64,000 nt of DNA from positions 179,497,741-179,561,740 of the forward strand of contig CM041465.1 in NCBI GenBank assembly GCA_023213395.1, in the 5' to 3' direction. Source of the DNA: Cycas panzhihuaensis. Lineage: Eukaryota; Cycadophyta. Below, piece after piece: positions 1-10,711 of this stretch. The notes below the pieces were generated by a model. It was not told the origin of the DNA. It did no database searches and saw nothing but the letters and a program-made list of their open reading frames with translations. Position numbers and translations under genes: made by a program. Within the stretch, counting starts at the first letter, position 1, and the number at the start of each line of letters is the position of its first letter.

Positions 1-1199
1 TTTGGAGACATAGGTATGACATGCCCAATCTGAAGGAAATCCTTCTATGGTTGAATTAGAATCCGATGATGGAAGAGGGTAGTAAGGGGAGTCTTCCAAT
101 GAAGGGGGAAGGCCTCATAAATGATGGGAGAATCATCATATATAAATTCCACCTAAAGATTAGAAGACGGAAAAAAAAGATGGTAAGATGCAAGCATTAG
201 GGATGCCCTACAAATTGAGGAGAGCTACCAAAATGGAGGTAGTACTAATAGATTAGGGAGTAAGGATCAATCCCTTACTAATAAGTCCCCAGTACAGTTG
301 CCAGTGGAATCACACCTCCAGGGGGAGGAGGGTCATTAGACTTGGGTGAGATTGAGACAACATGACTAATAGTGTTATGGCTATAGACCTACAAAATCAA
401 GAGAAAGAGATCACCCTTAAAGGGCATCCATATGTCAAAACGCAGGTTCAAGGACCCGTAAATGTCACACAAACTTCCTTTTGGGTAATGTCTCATCAAT
501 TGAGGGTAACAGGTGGAAAAGGGATCTCCTCGATTTCCTGAGTAACCTTAAAAGGGGCCCTCTCATTATGGATGGCCGAAGGAGGGAGGAAGAAAGGGAA
601 AGAACACATCCTCGTATAAAAAGGTAATGGGTGAAATAAGCCTCAATAGGAAGGGAAGGAAACTTGCATCTGAACCTAGAGTGGCTTGTGGGGCAAGTGA
701 ATAAAGAGAGGTTGGTTTAACAAACTAAGCGTAGAATAAAGGGTGGAACCAAAGAAGTCTTACTAGTAGTAAGGAGAAGTAACCTTAAGAGGAGGTACTC
801 TCGAGATGCCACACCTAGGGAGGTTTTAGGTATGAAGGGTAGGCAAAGTATGTTATTCTTATATTTGCTTTTTTTGTGCGATAAGGAGGCATAGGATGGA
901 AGTGTCATGTTTGTATTTGTAAGAAATAACTTTGAGAAAAAAATAATAATAATATGTTCTCTCTCTCTCTCTCTTCTCTAAATGTAGCCTCACTCTCTTT
1001 ATCTTTCATGTGTGAGGAAAATAAAGCAAGCAACTTGTTAAGGAGACAGAGAGTTCAAGGGAGAGATGCAAACCTACCGAATGATAGACATGGAAGAATC
1101 AAAATACACATGGGTGAATGCCCAACCCACTTTACCTAAACTCTAGTAGGAGTAAAAGTTTAGATAGAGAGGGAGAAACAAACAAGTGTATGAATGAAA
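1..1199. other. No gene recognised
   Basis: I see no coding similarity on either strand in this stretch. It is purine-rich on the + strand and has a short CT run near 958-976. It may be the outer part of the LTR copy that follows, because the expected length of that LTR (about 2.6 kb, judged from the copy at 52.2 kb) would reach back to about 0.9 kb. I could not align it with confidence. Confidence 0.4.
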
Positions 1200-3500
1200 G
1201 AAGAAGCATTTATTGGTATGAACTAACTAACCCCATTTACTATGCAATCTAAATGAACAAGCAGGAGTAAACCAATAGAAATGCAAAGTGCAACAACCTT
1301 TTCGTCTTTTGTTTGGGAGCACAAAAGAGAGGGGATGAAGGGAAAGGATAGGAAAGTGAGGGTAGAGGAAAGTACATGAAAACCTGGTAGTTGCAGTAGC
1401 GTCGCCCTTGCTTCTTCCATAATCCTAGCTCTTCTTCTTACCACAGGTGGTGTAGTAGAAAGGATGCCAGTAGAAAAGGGGGCTTCCTTACCTTCCCCTG
1501 AAACCAAAACAAAAGGAAATTGCAAGGAAAGGAAATGGAAATAATAGAATGATTTTACTTGCGATTTTAGAACGTCACAAAAGTGACTATTAAGCAAAAT
1601 GGGGAGTGTACCTGGGATGAAGATTCTCGCTTACTCCAAAAGCAAGAAGCTTGCACAAGTAAAGCTTGCCCTTTCCTAAGGGGCACCAAATGCATACGGG
1701 AGCAAGTATATACAAAGAAATATGGCTAGATGTGTGTATCCCCTTTGGAAGTGAAGGAGATAAAACAATAGACTCACAAGCATATATTAAATAGAAAAAA
1801 CATTTGATGTTAATACTATTCCTTATTTTTCATACATAATCAATTATATGATGTGGGAAAAGTGGGGTGAGAAGGAGAGAAGCAAGTAGCCTCAGAATGG
1901 CTAACCCTCCTAATCTAAAACACTCCACGTGTCACCCAAGCACCAAGCCAATGACTAGGGGGAATAAAACATCTCAGCAACAAGCACGAGATAAATTTCT
2001 ATAAATGAGGATAAGAGTGGTAAAAGAGTTACAAAAGTTACAAATATTGCAAAAGCTATAAATCACAGCTTTTGTAAGTTTCTGTAGGAACTAGCCTTTG
2101 AACCAAAGAAGTATGATATAGGGCTAGAAACTAGGTTATGTAAGACCATTGATGGCTAGTTACAAATACAACAAATAGGCTAGCTACACTACTATTAGCA
2201 AAGATCTCCACCTCAATGATTTCTTGGGTAATTAAGAAAGGTATGGAGAGGGAAAGGGAAGGAGAGAAGGGGGTTTCCCTTGAGAAGAAGGCATGTTGGG
2301 TGCAGAACCCTGCCTTAGACTTCTTTCACTCTTTGTGCACCTCTTTCCCTACTGCCTCCTTAAGAAAACCCAAAGAAAACCAAGAGGAGGATATGGATAG
2401 GCCAACAAGAGGGAGGGTTTGCCCCCCACCACAATGGAAAAAGGATGAAAGAAGACTTTCTACAAGATGGACTAATAGAGGAGTACTTATGTTGTTCAAA
2501 GGAGAGATAAGAACTGATCTAAGAATACTTGATAAAGGTTGATTTGTGGTAGATCTACCTAGCAGATTGGGTGAAGAGGAAGATCCCTTGGGGTTTGTTG
2601 GAGGAAACCCTTATAGTGCAGCAGATTAGAGAGCAAAACTATGAGCAAGATATGACTTGGAGCTTAGTAGGACTTTTTTAGCATAATTCTCTTTCAGCCA
2701 ACCTTATTACAGACCTGTAACCTACATTTATTGAGCTATAAGAGCTGGTAACTAGGCTATAAGATAGGTGCAACAGAGTTAGAATCTATTACAGGGTACT
2801 TTTTAGAGAAGAGAGTAGTGAAAAATAAATGAGAGAGAGATAAAATGAAGTCAATTTTGGGTTTTTAAACCCAACCTTATCTCACTGAGCGATTAGGATT
2901 CACCTTAGGCAGGAATTATGAATAGTCACCCCGTGGTAAACTTAGCAATGCTGCGAAGTTTACAGTGGTACAGCCAAAAGCAGGACAAGAAGGAAAGTGG
3001 GGGAACCTAAGAGCTCCTAAAAAGGGGCAATTCTAGGCCCTAAGGAGTATGCTATAATATCTAGGTAGCAAGGGGTTTATGAGACCTAGCAGGACCACCA
3101 GAAGTAGGAAATAACAGCCAAGGACTCCTAAAAAGATACAAAAGGTGGATACGGGGTGACGAATGAACTTAGGTGAGGTGCTAGGAGTTATGTTGCACCA
3201 ATGAGTGATGTGATATGGGCTGCAGGAGCCAAAAGGTACTTGGGGACATCGTGGAGAGGATGATAGAGGGTTGTGGAGCACCATAGGATGTGTATACTGA
3301 GATCGTCATAAGTTGAGTATCAAAATGTAATATGAAGAGGCAAACAATGCATAGTGATCATGCAGTCAATTAATTAGAATGTAATGTAGGTCATATCCCT
3401 CAATCAACCCTTTTCTAGAACTGGTAAAAGTAGAGGTAGAAGCATATCTAAACTTACCTCAGTTGAGTTGCCCATGTCCATTCCCGGTAGCTAGGAAACA
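1200..3500 (-). repeat. Diverged LTR copy C of the 52-kb Gypsy family
   Basis: Several blocks match, in the same order, the LTR copies at 52220-54864 and 61803-64000. They are a 'ccttaccttcccc' block near 1490, a 'cacaag...ctaaggggcaccaaa...agtatata' block near 1655-1720, an inverted-repeat motif at 2926-2976, and the terminal block 'cattcccggtagctaggaaaca' ending at 3500. The sequence just outside, read on the minus strand, is purine-rich (GGTGGGAGT), as a polypurine tract next to a 3' LTR would be. Orientation therefore follows the minus-strand reading used for the 52-kb copy. The left end is uncertain. This is the most decayed of the three copies. Confidence 0.55.
2926..2976. repeat. Inverted-repeat LTR motif, copy C
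   Basis: A block containing 'gtggtaaacttagcaatgc' followed by 'tgcgaagtttacagtggtac'. The two arms are near reverse complements (GGTAAACTT / AAGTTTACaG). The same motif occurs at 54295-54365, 56665-56775 and, degraded, at 63820-63875. Confidence 0.65.
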
Positions 3501-3604
3501 ACTCCCACCATAAAAATTTTCTTGGAGGATAGGATAATACCTACTCTTATTATAAACATATAATGGGAAATGGTTTAAACATTACTACCTAAGGGGGTTG
3601 TTAT

Positions 3605-4235
3605 TGTTAGATATGTGATAACAATTATAAGGAGGTTTAAATTTTGGGTCTTTTTTAATACAGTATTCTCCGCCATATTTTCCTCAAGGGGGATCCAAGG
3701 GGTTTGATAACCCCCCTTGGCTAGGGGGTGTGGGAACCCCTCCCCCCATCCCCAATACAAGTGGGGGTTTAGGGGCGATAACCCTCGAAGCAAAAAGCTA
3801 GGGTTTAAAACCTATTAAATTATATAGGGAATTTAGGTTATTCATAAAAAAAACGTAGATCCAATGTCTATGATTAATGTACCTTCTTATGTAACCTATT
3901 TTAGGGTAATTGTATTGTATTATATTTTATTGCGAGTGGGTGGCTGTTGGTTGTTGCTGCTAAGAGAATTTTGTAATCACTGCATATACAAATCTTTCAT
4001 TTTAGCCTAATAAAGATCAATACCTTTGTTGTGTGGATGTTTTCCTACCATTTTGCTAGGGTTTTACTATGTTAAATTCTATGTATTGGGTAATGTATAT
4101 ACTTTCTTATGTATGTTGAATGATTTCTAGTTTTATATACTTGTATTTATTATAGTTTTGAATCCTTGTTATTATTACAAAATAAATAGATCTTGGTGGC
4201 TTATTTTAGTTATTGAGAACTAGGTTTTCTCAACA
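3605..4235 (+). repeat. 5' LTR of Copia element 1
   Basis: 631 bp, TGTTAG...CTCAACA, followed by the primer-binding site. It contains a G/C-run segment at about 3690-3780 with alternating C and G homopolymer runs around 'cccccttggctaggggg'. That segment is also present in the 3' LTR and in the solo LTR at 32697-33340. Confidence 0.93.
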
Positions 4236-4237
4236 AG

Positions 4238-4250
4238 TGGTATCAAAGCC
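4238..4250 (+). other. Primer-binding site (initiator tRNA-Met type)
   Basis: TGGTATCAAAGCC lies two bases after the 5' LTR end. It differs by one base from the usual plant Copia site TGGTATCAGAGCC, which pairs with the 3' end of initiator methionine tRNA. Confidence 0.9.
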
Positions 4251-4306
4251 ACTTATATTTCATAGCAAGTCTGTGAAGGGTTTGGTGTGGGTTTGTTTTA
4301 CATCAA

Positions 4307-7300
4307 ATGGCAAAAGTAACAAATGTAAAGTTTGAGATGGAGAAGATTAATGTGAAAAATAACTTTAAGTTATGGAAGCTCAAAGCATATGACATTCTAG
4401 TGTAGTAGGGATTGTATAAAACCCTCGAAGGCAAGTCAAAGAAACCATTGGGAATGGATGATGAAGAATAAAATAATATAAAGAAAAGATCTCTTATCAC
4501 AATACACTTATGCTTGGCAGATGAAGTTCTATTTAACATTACAAATGAAAAGTTAGCAATAGGATTATAGACAAAGTTAGAAAGCCTCTACATGACAAAA
4601 TCCATGACTAATTAATTCTACTTGAGGAGACAATTGTATTTATTATGTATAAAGGAAGGTACTAAAATTATAGATAATTTAAATATCTTTAATACTCATA
4701 TATTAGTTGGCTAGTATTGGTGTAAAATTGGAGGATGAAGACAAGGAAATAACCTTGTTATATTCATTACCCAAGTCTTCGGATAACATTATCACCTCCA
4801 TTAGCTTCAATACTATTGACGAGCTAGACTATGACTCTGTTATGAGTTCCTTATTGACTGAAGAGGTGAGGAGGAAATCTAGTTTAGAAACCTCCACACC
4901 AGAAGTTATGACAGTAAGGGGTAAATCCATAGAGACAGGATAAAGTTCCAAAAACACATCAAGATCGAATTCAAAAGGCAAGAAGGGTAAGTTAAGATGT
5001 TAGCATTACAATAAGATAAGACACCTCAAGAAAGACTGCTAGAAGAGGAAGAAGTTCCAAAAGAAGGAAGACCTTACCAAGGAGATAAATTAGGTAGAAT
5101 CAAGTCAATGTATGAATGATGATGATGTCTTAGTTGCATGCAATGTTTCTCATTACCATCACGATTGGTTATTAGATTCATATGCTTCATACCATTTTTG
5201 TCCACATAAAAGTTGGTTTTCTTTGTACTAATCTCTTGATGGGGGTAATGCTCTTATGGGAAATGATGTTTCTTGTAACTAGACTGGTAGCATCGGGATC
5301 AAGATGTTTGATGGTGTAAAGAGAACCTTAATAGAAGTAAGACATGTACCTAAACTTAAAAGGAACCTAGTTTCTTTGGGTGAATTAGATTCTAATGGTT
5401 ATAAGTACATAGGTCATGGAAGAGTTATGAAGGTGTCAAAGGACACATTAGTTATAATGAAGGCTTTGAAAAATATAAACCTTTACACTATATTAGAAAG
5501 TATAGAAATCATTTAAGCAACTATAGTATCAAAGATAACAAAAGATTTTACTTGGCTATGGCATCAAAGGTTGGTTTATATGAGTAAGAAAGGACTAAAA
5601 GAGTTAATGAACCATAAGTTACTTCTTGACTTGAAGCTTTTAGATTTGACATTTTATAAACATTATGTCTTTAGAAAGTAGTGTAGACTTAGATTTAATA
5701 CAGAGAGTCACACAAGTAAAGGTATTCTAGATTATGTCCATTCAAATGTATGGGGACTAACCCCTATGATATCTTATGGAGGGACACTATATTTTGTTAC
5801 ATTCATAGATGACTACTCTAATAAGGTATGGGTTTATTTTTTGAAAAGAAAATCTAAAGTATTTCGTGTATTTAAACATTTTAAAGTTTTGATTGAAAAG
5901 AGCACATGTAGGTCAATCAAATGCTTTCGAATAGATAATAGAGGTCAATTTAATTCTTTAGAGTTTGAAAACTATCATAGAGAATCAAGGATTGAAAGAC
6001 ATAAGACCACAAATTATACTCTACAATAATGGCATTACAGAATGCATGAACATAACTCTTTTAGAAAAAGCAAGGAGTATGCTCAGTAATACAGGCATGG
6101 AGCAGAGCTTATAGGCAAAAGCAGTTCAAGCAACTTACTATTTGGTAAACAAATAACCATCAATTAGAATAGATTTTAAAATTCATAAAGAGATATAGAT
6201 TGGACATCTATATGATTATTCAAATTTAAAAATATTTGATTGTGATGCTTATGCTTTGACTGATAAAAGTAAGCATAGTAAATTGGACCCAAAATCTAAA
6301 AGATACATCTTTGTTGGGTATGGTGATAAGGATTGGATTAAGGGATACAGGTTGTAGGATCCTACTATCCAAAAATTCATCATCAATAAATATGTGATAT
6401 TCAATAAATCTCTTTTTCTAAAATCATATATTATAGAAGTTGAAATAAAATAAAAATAGAAAATTAAACATCAATAGGTAAAGTTTGAAACCTAACCATA
6501 TTTATAAGCAGAAAAGAATGAACAATTTTCTGATGATGAACCTACAAAAGAAATACATGAATATGAGGACACACCTCAATCATCTCTAAGAAGATTTACA
6601 CAGGGTAGGCATCCTCTTGAAAGGTACAGTCCAATTAGTTCTATTACTTTGATTTCTAATGATGGAGAACCTACTTATTATCATGAAGCAATGGATGATG
6701 TTTATAATACAAAGTGGATAAGGGATATACATAAAGAAATGAATGCCTTAGAGAACAATAACTCATGGGACCTAGTAGAACTTACATAAGTTAGGGAAAC
6801 CATTGGTTGCAGGTGGGTCTACAAAATGAAAATAGATTTTGATAGGAAAGTTGATAGATACAAGGCAAGATTGGTGGAAAAAGCTTTTGCACAAAAAAAA
6901 GGTATAAATTTCCATGAAATCTTCTCACTAGTCATTAAGCTTATTTCTATTTAGGCTCTGTTAGCATTAGTGTCTTCACTTTATTTAAAGTTAAATAAAT
7001 TAGATGTTAAAATAATATTTCTACATGGAGATTTATAAGAGGAAATATATATGGATCAGTTAGAAGGTTTTATATAGGATGGCAAGAACAAACTTATTTG
7101 TAAGCTTAGGAAATCTTTGTATGGCCTAAAGCAATCACCTAAGTAATAGTACAAGAAGTTTAATTCCTTGATGGAGAGCCAAAATTTTGAATGAAGTGAG
7201 TATCATCATTGTATTTATTTTAAAACTTCAGACAATGATTTATTTATCATTTTGGTATTATATGTTGATGACATACCTGTGGCAAGAGAAAGAATGGTAG

Positions 7301-8229
7301 AAATCAATAGGTTAAAGGCTTAATTGACTAAGACATTTGATAAGAAAGATCTCATAGCACCAAAACAAATCTTGGATATGGAGATACATAGAGACAAGAA
7401 GAATAGTAAGCTTTGGTTATCACAATAGAAATATGTAGGGAAGATACTAACTGGATTTAGTATAACGAATGTGAAACCTATTAGTATCTTGTTTGCTTCC
7501 CATTCCAAGCTTTCTTTAAGTTTGAGTCCTAGTTTCATAGAAGGAAAAGAATACATATCTTATGTACCTTATGCTAGTGCAGTAGAAGGCTTAATATATG
7601 CTATGGTATGTACAAGACCTGATATTTTATATGCAATCATTGTGGTTAGTAGATATATAGTAAATCCAAGTAAAGAACATTGGGCTATAGTGAAATGGGT
7701 GCTTCAATATTTAAGAGGTACAATTAACTATTACATCACTTTTAGTAGTATAAGTAATTTGATTTATAGAAATATAGATTCGCATTTTGTAGGAGACTTA
7801 GATAAAAGAAGATCAACTTTACATTATGTATTTACTCTTACAAATGGTCCAATTAGTTAGATGTCTAAACTTTAAAGTTTAATTACTTTGTCCACTATAC
7901 AAGTTGAGTATATTATTACAGCACATGCTTGTAAGGAGGAAATTTAGTTGCATGGTTTATTAGGTGAATTTGGAAGGGTATAGGATAAGGTAAAGGTATT
8001 TTATGATAGTTAAAGTGCCATTTACTTATCCAAAAATCTAAGTTATTATAATAAGACAAGACACATTGTAATCATATATCATTTTATGAGATAGGTTGTT
8101 GAAATAGGTGGAGTAGCACTTGAGAAAGTTCGTACAAACCAAAATTATATAAACATACTCACTAAACCATTACTACTATAGAAGCTCAAATGGCATTTGG
8201 CTTCTCTTAGCTTATAGAAAAGGTGATAA
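4307..8229 (+). pseudogene. Copia gag-pol pseudogene (element 1)
   Basis: Starts at the ATG at 4307 with a typical Copia gag opening (MAKVTNVKFE...), then a degraded CCHC knuckle near 4998-5040 in which one cysteine is tyrosine and a TAG stop sits inside the motif. The protease and gag-pre-integrase part is near 5150-5520. The integrase core is near 5766-6029, with 'FVTFIDDYS' and a later 'FRIDNRGQF', where the usual 'SDNG' is altered. RT carries 'YVDDIPVA' at about 7260, and RNase H spans about 7470-8220. Domain order (integrase before RT) assigns it to Copia. Many TAG/TGA stops sit where TGG, CAG or CGA would be expected, and the integrase zinc-finger cysteines near 5650-5690 have become tyrosine. 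Nothing functional remains. Confidence 0.9.
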
Positions 8230-8263
8230 ATGGTTCATAAAAGGTATCAATAAAATTATTATC

Positions 8264-8273
8264 AAGGTGGAGA
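8264..8273 (+). other. Polypurine tract of Copia element 1
   Basis: AAGGTGGAGA stands one base before the 3' LTR (..GGAGAT|TGTTAG). This is the standard position and composition for the plus-strand primer of a Copia element. Confidence 0.85.
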
Positions 8274-8274
8274 T

Positions 8275-8894
8275 TGTTAGATATGTGATGACAATTATGA
8301 AGAGGTTTAAATTTTAGGCATTTTTTAGTGTAGATTTTCTAACCAAGTTTTCCTCGAGGGGATCTAAGAGAGGTAGCAACCCCCCTTGGCTAGGGGATGA
8401 AGGGGATTCTAGAACCTCCCCTCCCCCCACAAGTGGGGGTTCAAGGACAATAACCCCCAAAGTAAAAAGCTAGGATTTAAAGCTTATTAAATTATAAAGA
8501 GAATCTAGGTTATTTATAAAAAAGACCTAGATCTAATGACTACAATTGATGTATCTTCTTATGTAACCCATTTTAGGGTAATTGTATTGTATTACATCGC
8601 ATTACAAGCGAGTGGTTGTTGGTTGTTATTATTGTGAGAATTCTATGGTGATTACATGTACAAATCTTTATAAAGATCAATACCTTTCCTATGTGGATAT
8701 TTCCCTAGCACTCTGTTAGGGTTTTACCACATTAAATTCTATGTATTGGGTAATGTATATGCTTTCTTGTTATGTTGAATGATCTCTATATTTATATACT
8801 TGCATTTATTATAATTTCAAATCCTTCTTATTATTATAAAATAGATAGATCTTGGTGGTTGGTTTTAGTTATTTAGAACTAGGTTTTCTCAATG
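8275..8894 (+). repeat. 3' LTR of Copia element 1
   Basis: 620 bp, clearly homologous to the 5' LTR along its whole length with many substitutions. It ends ...TTCTCAATG, directly followed by the target duplication GTTAT. The divergence between the two LTRs suggests an old insertion. Confidence 0.92.
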
Positions 8895-9016
8895 GTTATT
8901 CTCAAACATAATCCTCCCCTTAACAATTCTTCTCAACATAATTAGACTCCTATTAATTGATTAAATATAAGATTTAACTCTCATCTTACTTAATAGATAG
9001 TTGGATAGTGTCAAAT

Positions 9017-9520
9017 ATCATATGGAATGTTAGAGGAATAAGAGGTCCTCATTTATGTAAAGATATTGATGTTAAATGTCTCTTGAGAAAGTATTGAGTA
9101 TGATTTTTACTTCTTACTAAGACCCATTTTATTTTTTAATATGAGATGCAAAGGGTTATTAACAACTTATAGCCTTTTACTACCTAGGAAGTAATCTATC
9201 TTATTTAACCTGTAAGGGGAATTTATATTTCATGGTAAGAAGGTGGAGATCTTGTCTCTTATTTTACTAGTCCTTTTAATGATTAACTATATCATTATTT
9301 TAGAGAGGGCTAATAGGATTAGTGGGTCATTAGTGTTCATGACACTATAAATCTTTATATCTAGTAGGACTCTTCAGATATTTTATCTTCTCTTCTATTT
9401 GATTAATAAGAAACCTATGATTAGATTATCTTACTTAGTGACTTCATCTTTGTTGAGCATATATTTAACAAGTAAAGAGGCCATTTCAAATGGCCATATC
9501 AATATGATGTTACCTCCTGA
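9017..9520 (+). pseudogene. LINE (L1-type) endonuclease remnant
   Basis: The + frame from 9017 reads IIWNVRGIRGPHLCKDI, the typical 'WNVRG' opening of plant L1 endonucleases. It continues through a 'LLLTKTH' segment (family: LLQETK). Near 9435-9520 there is 'LSDFIFVEHIFNK' followed by 'RGHFKWPYQ', equivalent to the family's GDFN block with Gly and Asn lost. Several stops interrupt the frame. Only the endonuclease part is present: no reverse transcriptase follows, since the Copia element 2 LTR starts at 10410. The piece is a dead fragment. Confidence 0.7.
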
Positions 9521-9560
9521 ATGTAGATGTGTGATAAGAGAGGACATGTAGACATGACCT

Positions 9561-10409
9561 TGGAATATACTGAAAGGATGAGGGGGGATTTGAGTGGGGA
9601 GGGATGTAATCATACACCCCTTATGGGATGTTTATACATTACTTATACATAGGTATGGGGATGACAGACTATTTATTTATTAGGTTAGACTAAGGTCAAT
9701 GTATAGGTATATGTGACGTGTTAAAAAAATATGAAAATAAATTTAAAATAAAAGAGAAAATCAAGACCAGTTAACAATTAAAATATGTAATGCAAGAAGG
9801 TAGATGACGTAACCATGCATTAACCAAGAAAGTAAACTAAAGACAAACTAAATGCTTTGGGATACAATTAACCTATCACATAACTAACATCTTCAAAAGG
9901 ACCAAACAATGCACAAAAGGCCCTTGTAGTGTGAGGGGGTTGATTGAGCATGAATGCCCAAACTCTTACGTGATTGCATGTCTATCTTAATCAATTGACT
10001 TATCTAGGTTGACTAACTTAGTCCTAACTTAGGCTCTAATTCAACTCTAAGACAATGTACTCAATCTATAAGAATATAAGAAAGGACTATTGATAGTAAG
10101 AGGTCTAAAGGAATTAAGACCATAAGATAGATCCACTTATGGATAAGTTGGTAGAGACTTGTCAATACTGACAACCTAGCTCATAGGATTATGAGACAAC
10201 CTAATAGTGCCCCAACCCAACTTCAATGAATCTCAAGCTCCGTAAGGTGAAGAAGAAGAGGGCACTGCTCTTATTAAGATAAATGAAGTTTACTTAACTA
10301 TTGGCATCCCACACATAAGCACATGGCAAGGTAGACACACTTCACTTGCCTATTTAGAATATAGATATAGAAGAGTTGACATACCTAGAGGCACAAGACT
10401 ATTTCTCTC
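9561..10409. other. No gene recognised
   Basis: AT-rich spacer between the LINE scrap and the LTR of Copia element 2. I see no ORF with recognisable similarity and no repeat structure. Confidence 0.5.
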
Positions 10410-10711
10410 TTAAGTAACTAGCAATAGAGTAGAATACATATCATGACTTATTACTAAAAATAATATCAAATTTCTAATTAAGGGTAGTGTTGGAGAACAT
10501 TGGTGTGTTATGTAGCATATATTTATAGGTCAAGACATTGGGTGGAAGCCCATCATCAATAGATAATATTTGAATTAAATTAATAAAATAAAATATGAAA
10601 ATAACATGTACCTTCTTCTAAAGTTGGTTATAGATGACTATAAGTAGCCCCACATATTCCTAACATCACTTATACAACTTTAACATAAAATAATAAACAT
10701 TATCACTAACA
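10410..10711 (-). repeat. 3' LTR of Copia element 2
   Basis: About 302 bp. On the minus strand it starts TGTTAGTGATAATG immediately after the polypurine stretch GGAGGAGAA (rc of 10712-10720). It aligns with 17349-17456 plus 19774-19956 of the right LTR. The blocks 'ttggttatagatg', 'ccccacata' and 'ctaaca' are shared. Its outer end reads TT where TG...CA termini would require TG, a single decayed base. Confidence 0.8.

Larger units (their letters stand above)
3605..8894 (+). mobile_element. Complete but decayed Copia LTR retrotransposon (element 1)
   Basis: Two similar LTRs (3605-4235 and 8275-8894), both beginning TGTTAGATATGTGAT, enclose a primer-binding site, a Copia-order gag-protease-integrase-RT-RNase H region and a polypurine tract. 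The 5-bp target duplication GTTAT is exact at 3600-3604 and 8895-8899, so both boundaries are firm. The 5' LTR ends ...CTCAACA, while the 3' LTR ends ...CTCAATG, a loss of the terminal CA. The coding region is riddled with stops, so this copy is immobile. It landed just beyond LTR copy C. Confidence 0.93.

Noticed and set aside
954-2542. Short frames near the window start
   Set aside because: No similarity recognised and not conserved in the related LTR copies.
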